A stretch of DNA of 64,000 nt from Planctomycetaceae bacterium (GTDB lineage: Bacteria > Planctomycetota > Planctomycetia > Pirellulales > Pirellulaceae). The stretch is from positions 62,001 to 126,000 of the forward strand of contig JAEUIQ010000005.1 of assembly GCA_016794985.1 (NCBI GenBank), written 5' to 3'. Under the pieces are notes generated by a model. The model saw only the letters and a program-made list of their open reading frames with translations. It did not search any database and was not told the DNA's origin. Positions within the stretch are counted from its first letter, which is position 1; the number at the start of each line of letters is the position of its first letter. The translations under genes and the position numbers were made by a program. This document shows positions 18,744 to 27,978 of the stretch, piece by piece.

Positions 18744-19802
18744 ATGCCTCGACCGACGGTTTCGCAACACGAGTATGGATCGCTTCCCAACGGTGAACTG
18801 GTCAACAAGTTTGTATTGGACAGTGGCGACGGGCTGGTTGTCGGGGTGATGACCTACGGGGCAACGTTGATGTCGGTCGAGACGGCGGACCGTCATGACC
18901 AGGTTGCCAATCTAGTCACGACTTGTAAGTCGCTTGATGCATGGCTGAACTGCGGTTCGTTTTTTGGTAGCACGGTGGGGAGGTTTGCGAACCGGATTGC
19001 CAAAGGCAAGTTTTCACTGGGTGGTCGCAACTATCAACTGGCAACAAACAACGGTCCGAATCATTTGCATGGCGGGCCCCAAGGTTTTGACAAAAAGAAT
19101 TGGACCGCGGAGACTTTTCAGACTGATTCGCAAGCGGGCGTTCATTTCACTCTGTTTAGCCCAGACGGCGACGAAGGTTATCCGGGAAATTTGACGGTTC
19201 GCGCGACTTACCGCATCGCAAGTGCCAAAAAACTCACCTTGGAATACGAGGCCACCTCGGACCAGGCGACCGTTGTCAATTTGACGAATCACGCTTATTG
19301 GAACCTGAATGGGCACGATGCCGGGTCGATTGATTCGCACGAACTTCAGTTGTTTGCTCAGCAGTACTTGGCAGTTGACGAAGGCCTGATTCCGACCGGC
19401 GCGATGGTGGATGTCGCTGGAACGGCGCTGGATTTTCGGCAATCCACGGGGTTCGCGCCGGGGCTCAAGAAAATGCTTGAAATGCCTACCAAAGGTTACG
19501 ACCACTGTTTCGCAATCGATGGTTTGGTCGGCCAATTACGAGATGGCGCGCGGGTCTATGGGCCGGAAAGTGGGCGAACCTTGCATTTGCAGACAACGCA
19601 ACCTGGTGTTCAACTTTACACCGCGAACCACTTTGATGGTCGAGATAATTGTGGTTCCTACCAACGCACTGGTGCTTTTTGTTTGGAGACGCAGGGCTTT
19701 CCGGACTCGCCCAATCAACCAGAATTTCCCTCTTGCCAATTGAATCCAGGTCAAGTTTACCGCGAGGAATCCGTTTGGCATTTTGGTTTGCGTGACGTAT
19801 AG
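18744..19802 (+). CDS. galM: Aldose 1-epimerase (mutarotase)
   Basis: The 352-residue enzyme interconverts alpha and beta anomers of aldoses such as galactose and glucose. Family residues are visible: Asn83-Arg84 in GRFANRIAKG, His107 in GPNHLHGG, catalytic acid His183 in NLTNHAYWNLNG and catalytic base Glu315 in LETQGFPDSPNQPEFP. Length is usual. The ATG at 18744 follows AAGGAAG at good spacing. The lack of a hydrophobic leader points to the cytosol. A nucleotide-sugar epimerase follows 66 bases downstream on the same strand, so a small sugar-metabolism operon is likely. Confidence 0.95.
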   Translation: MPRPTVSQHEYGSLPNGELVNKFVLDSGDGLVVGVMTYGATLMSVETADRHDQVANLVTTCKSLDAWLNCGSFFGSTVGRFANRIAKGKFSLGGRNYQLATNNGPNHLHGGPQGFDKKNWTAETFQTDSQAGVHFTLFSPDGDEGYPGNLTVRATYRIASAKKLTLEYEATSDQATVVNLTNHAYWNLNGHDAGSIDSHELQLFAQQYLAVDEGLIPTGAMVDVAGTALDFRQSTGFAPGLKKMLEMPTKGYDHCFAIDGLVGQLRDGARVYGPESGRTLHLQTTQPGVQLYTANHFDGRDNCGSYQRTGAFCLETQGFPDSPNQPEFPSCQLNPGQVYREESVWHFGLRDV

Positions 19803-19868
19803 TGGCGCCGAGTTTCGGAGACTCGCCGGAGAATTTCTGGACGCAGGGATCAATGTTTAGGATCTTGA

Positions 19869-20858
19869 ATGAGCAAGTACTTTGTTACCGGTGTTGCGGG
19901 TTTTATCGCGTCGCGAGTCGCAAGTCTCCTGGTTGCGGATGGCCATCAGGTCGTTGGGATCGACAATCTTAATGACTACTACGACGTATCATTGAAGCAG
20001 CACCGCGTGGCAGCACTGCAGAAGCAAGCGGGTGCCCCGGATCGCTTCATCTTTGAAAAGGTGGACCTCGAAGATCGAACCGCCATTGCAAAGCTCTTCG
20101 ATCAACATGGGAATTTTGACGCCATTGTAAATTTGGCAGCTCGGGCGGGTGTGCGTTACAGCATGATCAACCCGACCATCTACATGACGACGAATGCGAT
20201 GGGCAGTCTGTACTTGTTGGAAGAGATGAAACAGCGTGGAATGAAAAAATACGTCCTCGCCAGTACATCGTCGCTGTATGCCGGACAAGCGATGCCATTC
20301 ACGGAAGACTTGGCCGTCAATACGCCGATTTCGTCCTACGCGGCATCAAAAAAGGCGGCTGAATTGATGGCCTATTCACACCACTATTTGTATGGAATCG
20401 ATGTTTCGATTTGTCGTTACTTCACGGTCTACGGACCGGCTGGGCGGCCGGACATGTGTATCTTCCGGTTTATCCACTGGATTGATCAGGGCGTGCCGAT
20501 TGAACTCTTTGGCGATGGATCGCAATCCCGCGACTTTACATACGTCGATGATATCGCGCGCGGCACCATCGCTTCCATTAAGAGCGTCGGTTACGAAATT
20601 TTCAACTTGGGCGGAGGCAATCAACCCATCACGTTGAATTTGATCATTGAGAAGCTGGAGAAGTTGCTCGGGAAGAAAGCGATCATCGAAAACAAGGAGT
20701 TCCACAAGGCGGATATAAAATCCACCTGGGCCGATATCGACAAGGCCGGACGGATGCTGGGGTGGAAACCACAAGTAAGTTTGGACGAGGGATTGGCGGC
20801 TTGTGTCAAATGGTACCGGGAAAACCTACCTTGGTCGGCCCAGATCGAGCTGCCGTAG
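19869..20858 (+). CDS. NAD-dependent nucleotide-sugar epimerase, UDP-glucuronate 4-epimerase type
   Basis: A 329-residue extended short-chain dehydrogenase. The Rossmann glycine motif is TGVAGFIAS (7-15), with IDNLNDYYDVSLK, the sequence typical of UDP-glucuronate epimerases. The catalytic triad is Ser134 region (STSSLY), Tyr157 and Lys161 in SSYAASKKAAE. Later phrases CRYFTVYGPAGRPDM, FGDGSQSRDFTYVDDIA and NLGGG belong to the substrate domain. One oddity is that the usual GFIGS/GFIGF glycine is Ala (GFIAS). It probably supplies a sugar nucleotide for surface polysaccharide; the membrane glycosyltransferase 130 bases downstream supports that. Exact sugar is inferred. Confidence 0.93.
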   Translation: MSKYFVTGVAGFIASRVASLLVADGHQVVGIDNLNDYYDVSLKQHRVAALQKQAGAPDRFIFEKVDLEDRTAIAKLFDQHGNFDAIVNLAARAGVRYSMINPTIYMTTNAMGSLYLLEEMKQRGMKKYVLASTSSLYAGQAMPFTEDLAVNTPISSYAASKKAAELMAYSHHYLYGIDVSICRYFTVYGPAGRPDMCIFRFIHWIDQGVPIELFGDGSQSRDFTYVDDIARGTIASIKSVGYEIFNLGGGNQPITLNLIIEKLEKLLGKKAIIENKEFHKADIKSTWADIDKAGRMLGWKPQVSLDEGLAACVKWYRENLPWSAQIELP

Positions 20859-20988
20859 TCGCGCGACCGCACAATCGATTGTAGGGATGGAAGGGATCGT
20901 CGGGATGATGGCCGCCGCACCGAAAAAACTGCATGGCTGCGCGGTGCCAGGGCTGCGTATTCTGGTTGCAATGGGCTAAATTAGTGAC

Positions 20989-22362
20989 ATGATTGCGATC
21001 GGCCTCTTCTCTATCGCCTGCCTTTTTGCCGGACTAAGTATCGGGGCTGCCGTAGTATTCTCAGTTTGGATCGATCGACAGTCGCGCCGGATGGACCGAA
21101 AGCGTGCCACCGCCATGTGGATCGACCGCAACGATGATTCGCCGCAGGGGGAGTCCGTGTTTTGCCCCGAGGCTGTCGTCCTTCTCTGCGTGAGGGGGCA
21201 TGATCCGTTCCTCGCGCAAACAATCCGGGCGTTGAGTCGTCAGGATTATGCCAATTATCGCATCATCGTCGTGGTCGACCATCGTCAGGATCCGGCTTGG
21301 AAAGTCGTCGAAGATACCAAGCTCGAATTGGGAATAAACGACCAACAATTGGAGTTGCAAGAACTTGTGTCCCGCCACGATCAATGTGGACTTAAATGCA
21401 GTTCCTTGATCCAAGCCTTGGAGAGCTTGCCCGACGAGAACTTTGATCATCGGATCATCGTGACGATTGATTCCGATGCGGTTCCAGGTAAGGAATGGCT
21501 GGCCAACATGGTTTTCCCCTTGGCGCAGCGGGAGGTGGGCGCTGCCACCAGTAATCAATGGTTTGAGCCGCGGGAATGGTCCTTGGGTTCTTGGGTTCGG
21601 TCGGTTTGGCACGCAGGTGCCATTGTGCCGACCGCCATGTTAGGCAATCCCTGGGCCGGCGGTTTCGCGATTCGGCAGGCTGATCTTGCCGAAAGTGGAT
21701 TGATAGAGGCGTGGCGGACCTCGATTATTGATGACGGCCCAGTTCGGGAGGGACTGCAAAGGCTCGGGAAACGCATCGAGTTTGTCCCGCAGAACATAGT
21801 GATCAACCGCGAAGCTTGCCGTTTGGACTACTGCTTGCGTTACGTGGCGCGCATGTTGACGTGGAGTCGTTTGTTTGAATCTACTTTCTGGATGACGGGA
21901 ATCCATGCTTTGGTCACCACGACGATCCAGTTGATGATTGTTCTGTGGTGCATGTTGGCAATCCTATCGGTTGGCAGCGCGACGTCTTTGACCGCGGCTC
22001 TTGGAGCGATTGGGCTGCCGGCGGCTTCCGTTGCGGTCATTTTGCTGGGACAAGTGCTGGGCTTTTACCTAGTGCGGCGCGCGATCTTTCGAGTGACGAC
22101 GGCGAAGGACGAGGCGAACCCGACCCCAGGAGAGTTACAGAATTCTCCGATCGCGGGGTTATTCCAGTTTGCGACGATTTGCATCGGTGTGCCTCTGGCG
22201 AATCTGGCCTATGCGGTTGGCTGCTTTCAGGCGATGCGCGTCAAGCGTGTTGTTTGGAGGAACATCGCGTATGAAATTGACAACGGGCGGAAAGTAAAGA
22301 TGCTCGGATACGCACCGTATGTTGCGGAAAAACCACACGTTTTTGAAAATCATTCCGTATAA
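20989..22362 (+). CDS. Membrane-bound family 2 glycosyltransferase
   Basis: 457 residues. An N-terminal membrane segment (1-27) is followed by a GT2-like domain: VVLLCVRGHDPFLAQTIRAL, YRIIVVVDHRQDPAW, and the metal-binding Asp161-Ser-Asp163 in IVTIDSDAVPGKEW, then GNPWAGGFAIRQADL and the acceptor-site IIDDGPVREGLQRLGKRIEF. Two to three membrane segments follow (about 305-345, 350-375, 395-415). The arrangement resembles ceramide glucosyltransferase/HpnI-like enzymes more than polymerising synthases, since a processive QxxRW motif is not evident (CLRYVARMLTWSRLFES instead). It probably glycosylates a lipid. Upstream sugar epimerases fit as donors' suppliers. Confidence 0.88.
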   Translation: MIAIGLFSIACLFAGLSIGAAVVFSVWIDRQSRRMDRKRATAMWIDRNDDSPQGESVFCPEAVVLLCVRGHDPFLAQTIRALSRQDYANYRIIVVVDHRQDPAWKVVEDTKLELGINDQQLELQELVSRHDQCGLKCSSLIQALESLPDENFDHRIIVTIDSDAVPGKEWLANMVFPLAQREVGAATSNQWFEPREWSLGSWVRSVWHAGAIVPTAMLGNPWAGGFAIRQADLAESGLIEAWRTSIIDDGPVREGLQRLGKRIEFVPQNIVINREACRLDYCLRYVARMLTWSRLFESTFWMTGIHALVTTTIQLMIVLWCMLAILSVGSATSLTAALGAIGLPAASVAVILLGQVLGFYLVRRAIFRVTTAKDEANPTPGELQNSPIAGLFQFATICIGVPLANLAYAVGCFQAMRVKRVVWRNIAYEIDNGRKVKMLGYAPYVAEKPHVFENHSV

Positions 22363-22515
22363 CCACAGATGATACTTTTTTTCATCGTTTTCGCCAGCGA
22401 CCTCGATGGCCCGACTAACCTCTAAGGAGACACCAAGGGAGAACATCGTGGGTGACCAAGCATTGGTTGCCCGCGTTAGTCTCGACATCGCCCGCCAACT
22501 AGGATTCGCTCCTTC

Positions 22516-23328
22516 ATGCACAGCTCCAAACTCAACGTGTTGGCAGTGGCCCTGCAAGTCAACGCCGATACGATCGCCTGGGTCTCTTTGGAACGGATGA
22601 GCTTATTGGCTCAACAATATTGGACGATTTCACGCAGCCGCATCTCGTTCTGGAATCAGTCGCTATCGTTTGTTCAACAAAACTCGATGCACGATGCTTC
22701 GTTTGGCGAAAGCTATTTCAACCGGACGGCCGAGTTGTTGGAAGAGATCTTGATCAGCCAATTGCATACGAACGTGTGGGGCGGGCTTTGGTCGTATTAT
22801 GACGCGAAACACAAGTTGGGTGTCGACGACCGCTTGGGCGGATTGGGTGGCGGAATTGTGGATAGTCATCGCGAGACGGTTCAACGCGCCACGGATTTCG
22901 TGTTGTGGCTCGCCCGACATCATCGTCCCGCAGCCGATCGGATCATCCGTTTGCAAAGACGAATGGAACGTTGGACCGATCGATTGTTGGCCAATTTCGC
23001 GACAACCATCGACGTGACGCCGTATTGCTTCGATTTGGAACGCGTGCGCGACATGGTAGAAATGCACGGCAAAACCCAAGATCAACCCACGTTATTGATG
23101 CTCGTCGGCGGACTTCAGGCGGCCCAATTGGAAACCGGCGATTCCCCGTTTGCCAAAAAAATGAACCACGATCTTGCCTGCTTGGGTTTGAATCTGATGC
23201 CACTTAATGTGTTGAGTGAACTTCGTTTGGACTTGGACACCAGCGTGATGCGGAGCGACCAAGCTTCCTGGGAAATGGACTGCTTGCTCGAGCGAGCACT
23301 GTGCCTGGATCTGTCGACCACAATTTAA
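22516..23328 (+). CDS. Conserved-looking hypothetical protein
   Basis: A 270-residue protein without a recognised domain. It is mostly predicted helical: TAELLEEILISQLHTNVWGG, RETVQRATDFVLWLARHH and RIIRLQRRMERWTDRLLANF. There is no signal peptide or convincing membrane segment. Regular codon use and lack of competing frames support it as a real gene. It sits between the glycosyltransferase and aceE on the same strand but 150 and 340 bases from them. ATG 22516 is used; a start further in at MSLLAQQYW is possible. No function is proposed. Confidence 0.7.
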   Translation: MHSSKLNVLAVALQVNADTIAWVSLERMSLLAQQYWTISRSRISFWNQSLSFVQQNSMHDASFGESYFNRTAELLEEILISQLHTNVWGGLWSYYDAKHKLGVDDRLGGLGGGIVDSHRETVQRATDFVLWLARHHRPAADRIIRLQRRMERWTDRLLANFATTIDVTPYCFDLERVRDMVEMHGKTQDQPTLLMLVGGLQAAQLETGDSPFAKKMNHDLACLGLNLMPLNVLSELRLDLDTSVMRSDQASWEMDCLLERALCLDLSTTI

Positions 23329-23666
23329 CCGCAGAAACCGTCACAGTCCACGTTTGGAGGCGCCTTGTTTTGACCCTCGCCAAAGATAATCGTGGCTAAA
23401 GGGAATCATGGCAACCCTATTGGGCGAATAACGGCTTGATCCCGCTGGACGAACACGGACATCCGCAGTCGCCGCCCGTTTCGGGGTCAAATACTTCTAG
23501 TTGTCTCGTGGAACCGGCTGATTAGGGTGTCCGTTCGGCGTTTGTGGTCATCAAAGCCAAGAATGTCGCCAATTAGCATCTATTACAAATCATGGGATTT
23601 CGTTAGAATCGGACGCCGTTTGGTCCGTTGGTTCGTAGCCCAACTTTCCACCCGAAAGGTGTATCC
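23329..23666. other. Intergenic region with aceE promoter and leader
   Basis: About 340 bases with no supported gene. It must contain the control region of aceE. GAAAGG lies about 7 bases before the aceE ATG. No riboswitch or strong hairpin was recognised. Confidence 0.4.
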
Positions 23667-26393
23667 ATGTCCGATGCTGTACATTCGCAGGTTCCTTCCG
23701 ACCGTTTGCCATTCCCGTTGGACCGTGCGGCCCAAGGAAATGATGCGGATCCTGTTGAAACCCGTGAATGGATTGAATCGCTCCAGTATGTCATTCGTAG
23801 CCGTGGCATTGACCGGGCGAGATTTATTCTAGAGGCCTTGGAAAACCAGGCTCGACAAGAGGGCGTGGACCTGCCGTATGGGCTGAACACACCGTACATC
23901 AACACGATTTCACCGGCCCAACAGCCAACCTATCCTGGCAATCGCGAAATCGAACGTCGGATCAAGAGTATTATTCGTTGGAATGCCGTCGCGATGGTGG
24001 TTCGAGCCAACAAATATTATGAGGGTTTGGGCGGCCACATCTCGACCTTTGCCAGCAGTGCAACTCTTTACGAAGTCGCCTTCAATCACTTTTTCCGAGG
24101 ACGTGGAGCCAGTGGTTTTGATGGGGATCACGTTTATTTTCAGGGTCACGCCTCCCCTGGAATTTACTCTCGCGCGTTTGTTGAAGGCCGATTGAGCGAA
24201 CAACATTTGGAGAATTTCCGCCGCGAGTTGCAGGATCATCCGGGGTTGTCTTCGTATCCACACCCTTGGCTAATGCCAAATTTCTGGGAATACCCCACGG
24301 TCTCGATGGGTTTGGCTCCGATCATGGCGATCTACCAGGCCCGTTTCAATCGGTATCTCATGAATCGGGGTTTGAAGGACACCTCACGCCAGAGGGTTTG
24401 GGCCTTCTTGGGCGATGGAGAATGTGACGAACCGGAAACACTGGGCGCGATCACGATGGCCTCGCGTGAAAAACTGGACAACCTATGCTTTGTTGTTAAT
24501 TGCAACTTGCAGCGTCTCGACGGGCCTGTTCGCGGGAACGGCAAGATTATCCAAGAGTTGGAGGGAATTTTCCGCGGTGCGGGCTGGAATGTCATCAAAG
24601 TCGTTTGGGGTTCCGAATGGGACCAGTTGTTGGCCAAGGACCAATCGGGATTGCTCATTCGGCGGATGGAGGAGTGTGTCGACGGCGAATATCAGAAGTT
24701 CAGCGTCGCCCCAGGTGCCTACATTCGCGAAAAATTCTTCGGGAAGTACCCTGAGCTGTTGGAATTGGTCAAGAACCTGTCGGATGAGAAGCTGGAGAGC
24801 ATTCGTCGCGGTGGTCACGATCCTGAAAAAGTCTTTGCTGCCTATCATGCGGCGGTCAACTGCCAGGGACGACCAACAGTGATTTTGGCCAAGACGATCA
24901 AAGGGTACGGGCTGGGTGAAGCCGGGGAAGGACGCAACGTCGCTCACAATCAGAAGAAGATGGACGAGGAGCAATTGCGACACTTCCGCAATCGTTTCGG
25001 AATTCCAATTTCCGATTCCGAAGTTGCCAAGATGCCGTTTTATCGCCCACCGGCTGACAGCCAGGAAATGAAGTACATGCTCCAACGCCGCGAGGCGCTC
25101 GGGGGTTCTGTACCCAGTCGGCCCACGGAAGCTCCGTTGATGGACGTTCCTACCTTCGAAGATCACGCGAAGGCAATTGAACGCGATTACAACAAAGAAC
25201 TTTCCACGACGATGGGCGTTGTTCGTTTGCTGTCGCGGTTGGCTAAAGACGAGAAAATCGGGAAAAACGTGGTTCCGATCGTGCCGGACGAATCGCGGAC
25301 CTTCGGGATGGAAGGGATGTTCCGAGAGGTTGGCATTTATGCTCCGTTCGGACAACTTTACGATCCCGTCGACTCGGATCAAGTCGCCTATTACAAGGAA
25401 TCCTCCAGCGGCCAGATTCTGGAAGAGGGAATCTCTGAGGCTGGATCGATGGCCAGTTTTAATGCGGCGGGTACGGCCTACTCGGCTCATGGTATCAACA
25501 TGATACCGTTCTTTATCTATTACTCGATGTTTGGCTTCCAAAGAGTTGGCGATTTGATTTGGGCCGCTGCCGATATGAAAGCCAAAGGCTTCCTCTTGGG
25601 AGGCACCGCTGGGCGAACGACACTCAATGGCGAAGGACTGCAACATCAGGACGGCCATAGTTTGTTGAACGCAATCGCGTTTCCAACGGTTCGGTCCTAT
25701 GATCCCGCGTTCAATTACGAAACGGCGACTATTATTTTTGACGGCCTCCGTCGTTTGTACAAAGAAGGCGAAAACGGTTTGTACTACATCATGGTCGGTA
25801 ATGAGAATTATCTTCAACCAGCCATGCCTGCCGGGGTTCAAGAAGGTATCGTTCGCGGTATTTACAAATTCTCGAGTTCCGAAGTCAAAGGGGCACAGCA
25901 TCGTGTGCAGTTGTTTGGCTCCGGGGCGATCATGAATGGAGTTCTGGAGGCCCAACGAGTTTTGGCTGATCGGTTCCAAATCGCATCGGACGTTTGGAGT
26001 GTGACTAGTTACACCGAATTGCGACGAGATGCGCAGTCGTGCCGCCGCTGGAATATGTTGCACCCGACTGAAGCTCCAAAACGCAGTTACATTGAAACGG
26101 TGCTCGAGGGACATCAAGGTCCGTTCATCGCAGCCAGTGACTATGTTCGAGCGCTGGCGGAGCAAGTACAGCCGTGGATCCCAGGCGACTATTTTGTGCT
26201 CGGAACCGATGGCATGGGCCGCAGTGAAACGCGACCCGCTTTGCGGCGGCATTTCGAAGTCGACTCGGCCTGCATCACGGTCGCGACGTTGTACCAATTG
26301 AGCTTGCAAGGCAAGGTGGCAACCAGCGAAGTCGCGCGAGCGATTAAGGAATTGGATGTCAATCCAGAAAAAATCAACGCGCTTTATGCTTGA
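23667..26393 (+). CDS. aceE: Pyruvate dehydrogenase E1 component, homodimeric type
   Basis: About 908 residues, close to the roughly 890 of proteobacterial AceE. E1 decarboxylates pyruvate with thiamine diphosphate and passes the acetyl group to the E2 lipoyl arm. The ThDP/Mg motif is GDGECDEPETLGAI followed by NLCFVVNCNLQRLDGPVRG; the pyrimidine-domain parts SGQILEEGISEAGSMASF and GGTAGRTTLNGEGLQHQDGH are clear. ATG 23667 is chosen over the track-like upstream frame at 23628 because GAAAGG precedes it. aceF follows after 76 bases. E3 (lipoamide dehydrogenase) is not in the window. A 608-codon frame on the opposite strand is compositional. Confidence 0.97.
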   Translation: MSDAVHSQVPSDRLPFPLDRAAQGNDADPVETREWIESLQYVIRSRGIDRARFILEALENQARQEGVDLPYGLNTPYINTISPAQQPTYPGNREIERRIKSIIRWNAVAMVVRANKYYEGLGGHISTFASSATLYEVAFNHFFRGRGASGFDGDHVYFQGHASPGIYSRAFVEGRLSEQHLENFRRELQDHPGLSSYPHPWLMPNFWEYPTVSMGLAPIMAIYQARFNRYLMNRGLKDTSRQRVWAFLGDGECDEPETLGAITMASREKLDNLCFVVNCNLQRLDGPVRGNGKIIQELEGIFRGAGWNVIKVVWGSEWDQLLAKDQSGLLIRRMEECVDGEYQKFSVAPGAYIREKFFGKYPELLELVKNLSDEKLESIRRGGHDPEKVFAAYHAAVNCQGRPTVILAKTIKGYGLGEAGEGRNVAHNQKKMDEEQLRHFRNRFGIPISDSEVAKMPFYRPPADSQEMKYMLQRREALGGSVPSRPTEAPLMDVPTFEDHAKAIERDYNKELSTTMGVVRLLSRLAKDEKIGKNVVPIVPDESRTFGMEGMFREVGIYAPFGQLYDPVDSDQVAYYKESSSGQILEEGISEAGSMASFNAAGTAYSAHGINMIPFFIYYSMFGFQRVGDLIWAAADMKAKGFLLGGTAGRTTLNGEGLQHQDGHSLLNAIAFPTVRSYDPAFNYETATIIFDGLRRLYKEGENGLYYIMVGNENYLQPAMPAGVQEGIVRGIYKFSSSEVKGAQHRVQLFGSGAIMNGVLEAQRVLADRFQIASDVWSVTSYTELRRDAQSCRRWNMLHPTEAPKRSYIETVLEGHQGPFIAASDYVRALAEQVQPWIPGDYFVLGTDGMGRSETRPALRRHFEVDSACITVATLYQLSLQGKVATSEVARAIKELDVNPEKINALYA

Positions 26394-26469
26394 CGATTAC
26401 GAAGGTATCGCCGAACACTGAAGGTATTTCGCCGCACGTCGTACAAAAACTTAGAGAGACAGTTGACTC

Positions 26470-27879
26470 ATGGCCAATGAAATCAAACTACCAAGTTTGG
26501 GTGACGGAATCGAATCGGGTGAAGTTTTGGAACTGTTCGTCAAAGTTGGCGACACGATCCAAAAGGACCAATCTTTGCTAGAGATCGAAACCGACAAGGC
26601 GACGGCGACCGTCCCGTCGGATTCTGCTGGCAAGATCGTTGAAATCTTGGTGAAAGAGGGCGACACGGTCCAAGTTGGGCAAGCCCTGTTCCGCGTGGAG
26701 GCCGTTGGCGGATCTGCGTCCGCGGCGACTCCGGCTAGTTCGGGGCGTGCTGCCAATCCGGCTCCCGTCGTTCCGGTAGCGGCAACACCCGCACCCGCAA
26801 GCCCAGCACCTGTAGCTTCGGCACCTGTATCTTCAGCACCGGCAAGCCCCGCGCCCGTAGCAGCGGCACCCGTGGTCGCGGTGCAACCGGCTGCTGCTCC
26901 GATTCCCGCTTCAGCTCCGTTGACGGCGACCGCAGCGGCGTCGCACTCCGCTGCGCAAGTTTTGACGACGGACGGAGCAGATATTCCGGCCAGTCCGACG
27001 ATTCGACGGTTTGCACGCGAGATTGGCGTCAATTTGGCGCAAGTCAAGGGCACGGGGCCTGGCGGTCGAATTCAACGTGAAGATGTCTTGGAAATCGTGA
27101 AGCAAGGCTCGCGACCTCCGGTCGGAGGTTTGGCCAAGAATGCTGCCCCAGTACCCGCAGGTGACAGCGATTCGTTTGGGCCAATCACGATCGAGAAAAT
27201 GAGCCGTATTCGCAAGACGATTGCGAACAAAATGTTTGAATCTTCCTCGACCGTTCCGCGAGTGACGAACTTTGACGACGCCGACGTCACGGATTTGGAA
27301 GATTTCCGCCTCAGTAGCAAAGACGATTACGCGGCCCAAGGCATCAAGTTGACCTCGATGCCGTTTGTCATTAAGGCCGTGGCGATGGCCTTGAAGCATA
27401 ACCCCGCGATCAATGCGTCCATCGACATGGAGCAAGGGGTTATTGTCTACAAGAAGTACATCAACATCGGAATTGCCGTAGATACGGAGCGTGGATTGGT
27501 GGTTCCCAGCTTGCGAGGCGCCGACCAGTTGTCGATCCCAGAAATCGCTCGCCAATTGCAATTGATTGCCACCAACTCGCGCGACAATAACTTCGGCGTC
27601 GAAGATTTACGCGGCAGTACGTTTACGATCAGCAACTTAGGAGCAATTGGTGGAACCTACTCCACGCCGATTATCAACGTGCCGGAATCCGCGATTTTGC
27701 TCTTGGGGCGAACTCGCAAATTGCCGGTCGTGATAGGTGACCAAATAAAACCACGTTTGATGATGCCTCTGAGTTTGTCGTACGATCATCGGTTGATCGA
27801 CGGAGCAATGGCGGCGCGTTTCCTCAACGATATCATTGGCTATCTGAAGGCGCCAAGTCGTTTGTTGCTGGCGCTTTAG
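26470..27879 (+). CDS. aceF: Dihydrolipoamide acetyltransferase, pyruvate dehydrogenase E2
   Basis: 469 residues with a single N-terminal lipoyl domain (about 1-78) whose lipoylated lysine is Lys43 in IETDKATATVPS. A long Ala/Pro/Val linker (about 80-170) follows. The peripheral-subunit-binding domain is ASPTIRRFAREIGVNLAQVK and GPGGRIQREDVLE (about 175-212), and the catalytic domain about 240-469 has His440 and Asp444 in SYDHRLIDGAMAARF. It forms the complex core and accepts acetyl groups from AceE for CoA. Proteobacterial AceF often has two or three lipoyl domains; here there is one. A hairpin at 27950 and a repeat array follow directly. Confidence 0.97.
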   Translation: MANEIKLPSLGDGIESGEVLELFVKVGDTIQKDQSLLEIETDKATATVPSDSAGKIVEILVKEGDTVQVGQALFRVEAVGGSASAATPASSGRAANPAPVVPVAATPAPASPAPVASAPVSSAPASPAPVAAAPVVAVQPAAAPIPASAPLTATAAASHSAAQVLTTDGADIPASPTIRRFAREIGVNLAQVKGTGPGGRIQREDVLEIVKQGSRPPVGGLAKNAAPVPAGDSDSFGPITIEKMSRIRKTIANKMFESSSTVPRVTNFDDADVTDLEDFRLSSKDDYAAQGIKLTSMPFVIKAVAMALKHNPAINASIDMEQGVIVYKKYINIGIAVDTERGLVVPSLRGADQLSIPEIARQLQLIATNSRDNNFGVEDLRGSTFTISNLGAIGGTYSTPIINVPESAILLLGRTRKLPVVIGDQIKPRLMMPLSLSYDHRLIDGAMAARFLNDIIGYLKAPSRLLLAL

Positions 27880-27949
27880 GATCGTCGAACTGTAGTCTGC
27901 GATCGTATTCCGACGGTTTCGACGTTTCGCCAAGGCTCCCATTTGGAGA

Positions 27950-27978
27950 GTTTGGGTGATTCCAAAGATCACCCAAAC
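27950..27978 (+). terminator. Hairpin downstream of aceF
   Basis: GTTTGGGTGAT and ATCACCCAAAC form a perfect 11-bp stem with a 7-base loop, 70 bases after the aceF stop. There is no immediate T-run; a five-T run comes 13 bases later inside the first repeat unit. It is probably a transcript-end or mRNA-stabilising hairpin for aceEF. It abuts the first unit of the repeat array. Confidence 0.5.

Noticed and set aside
24483-26309. 608-codon frame on the minus strand
   Set aside because: It lies fully antisense to aceE, whose protein is certain; the frame is a by-product of codon composition and resembles no family.
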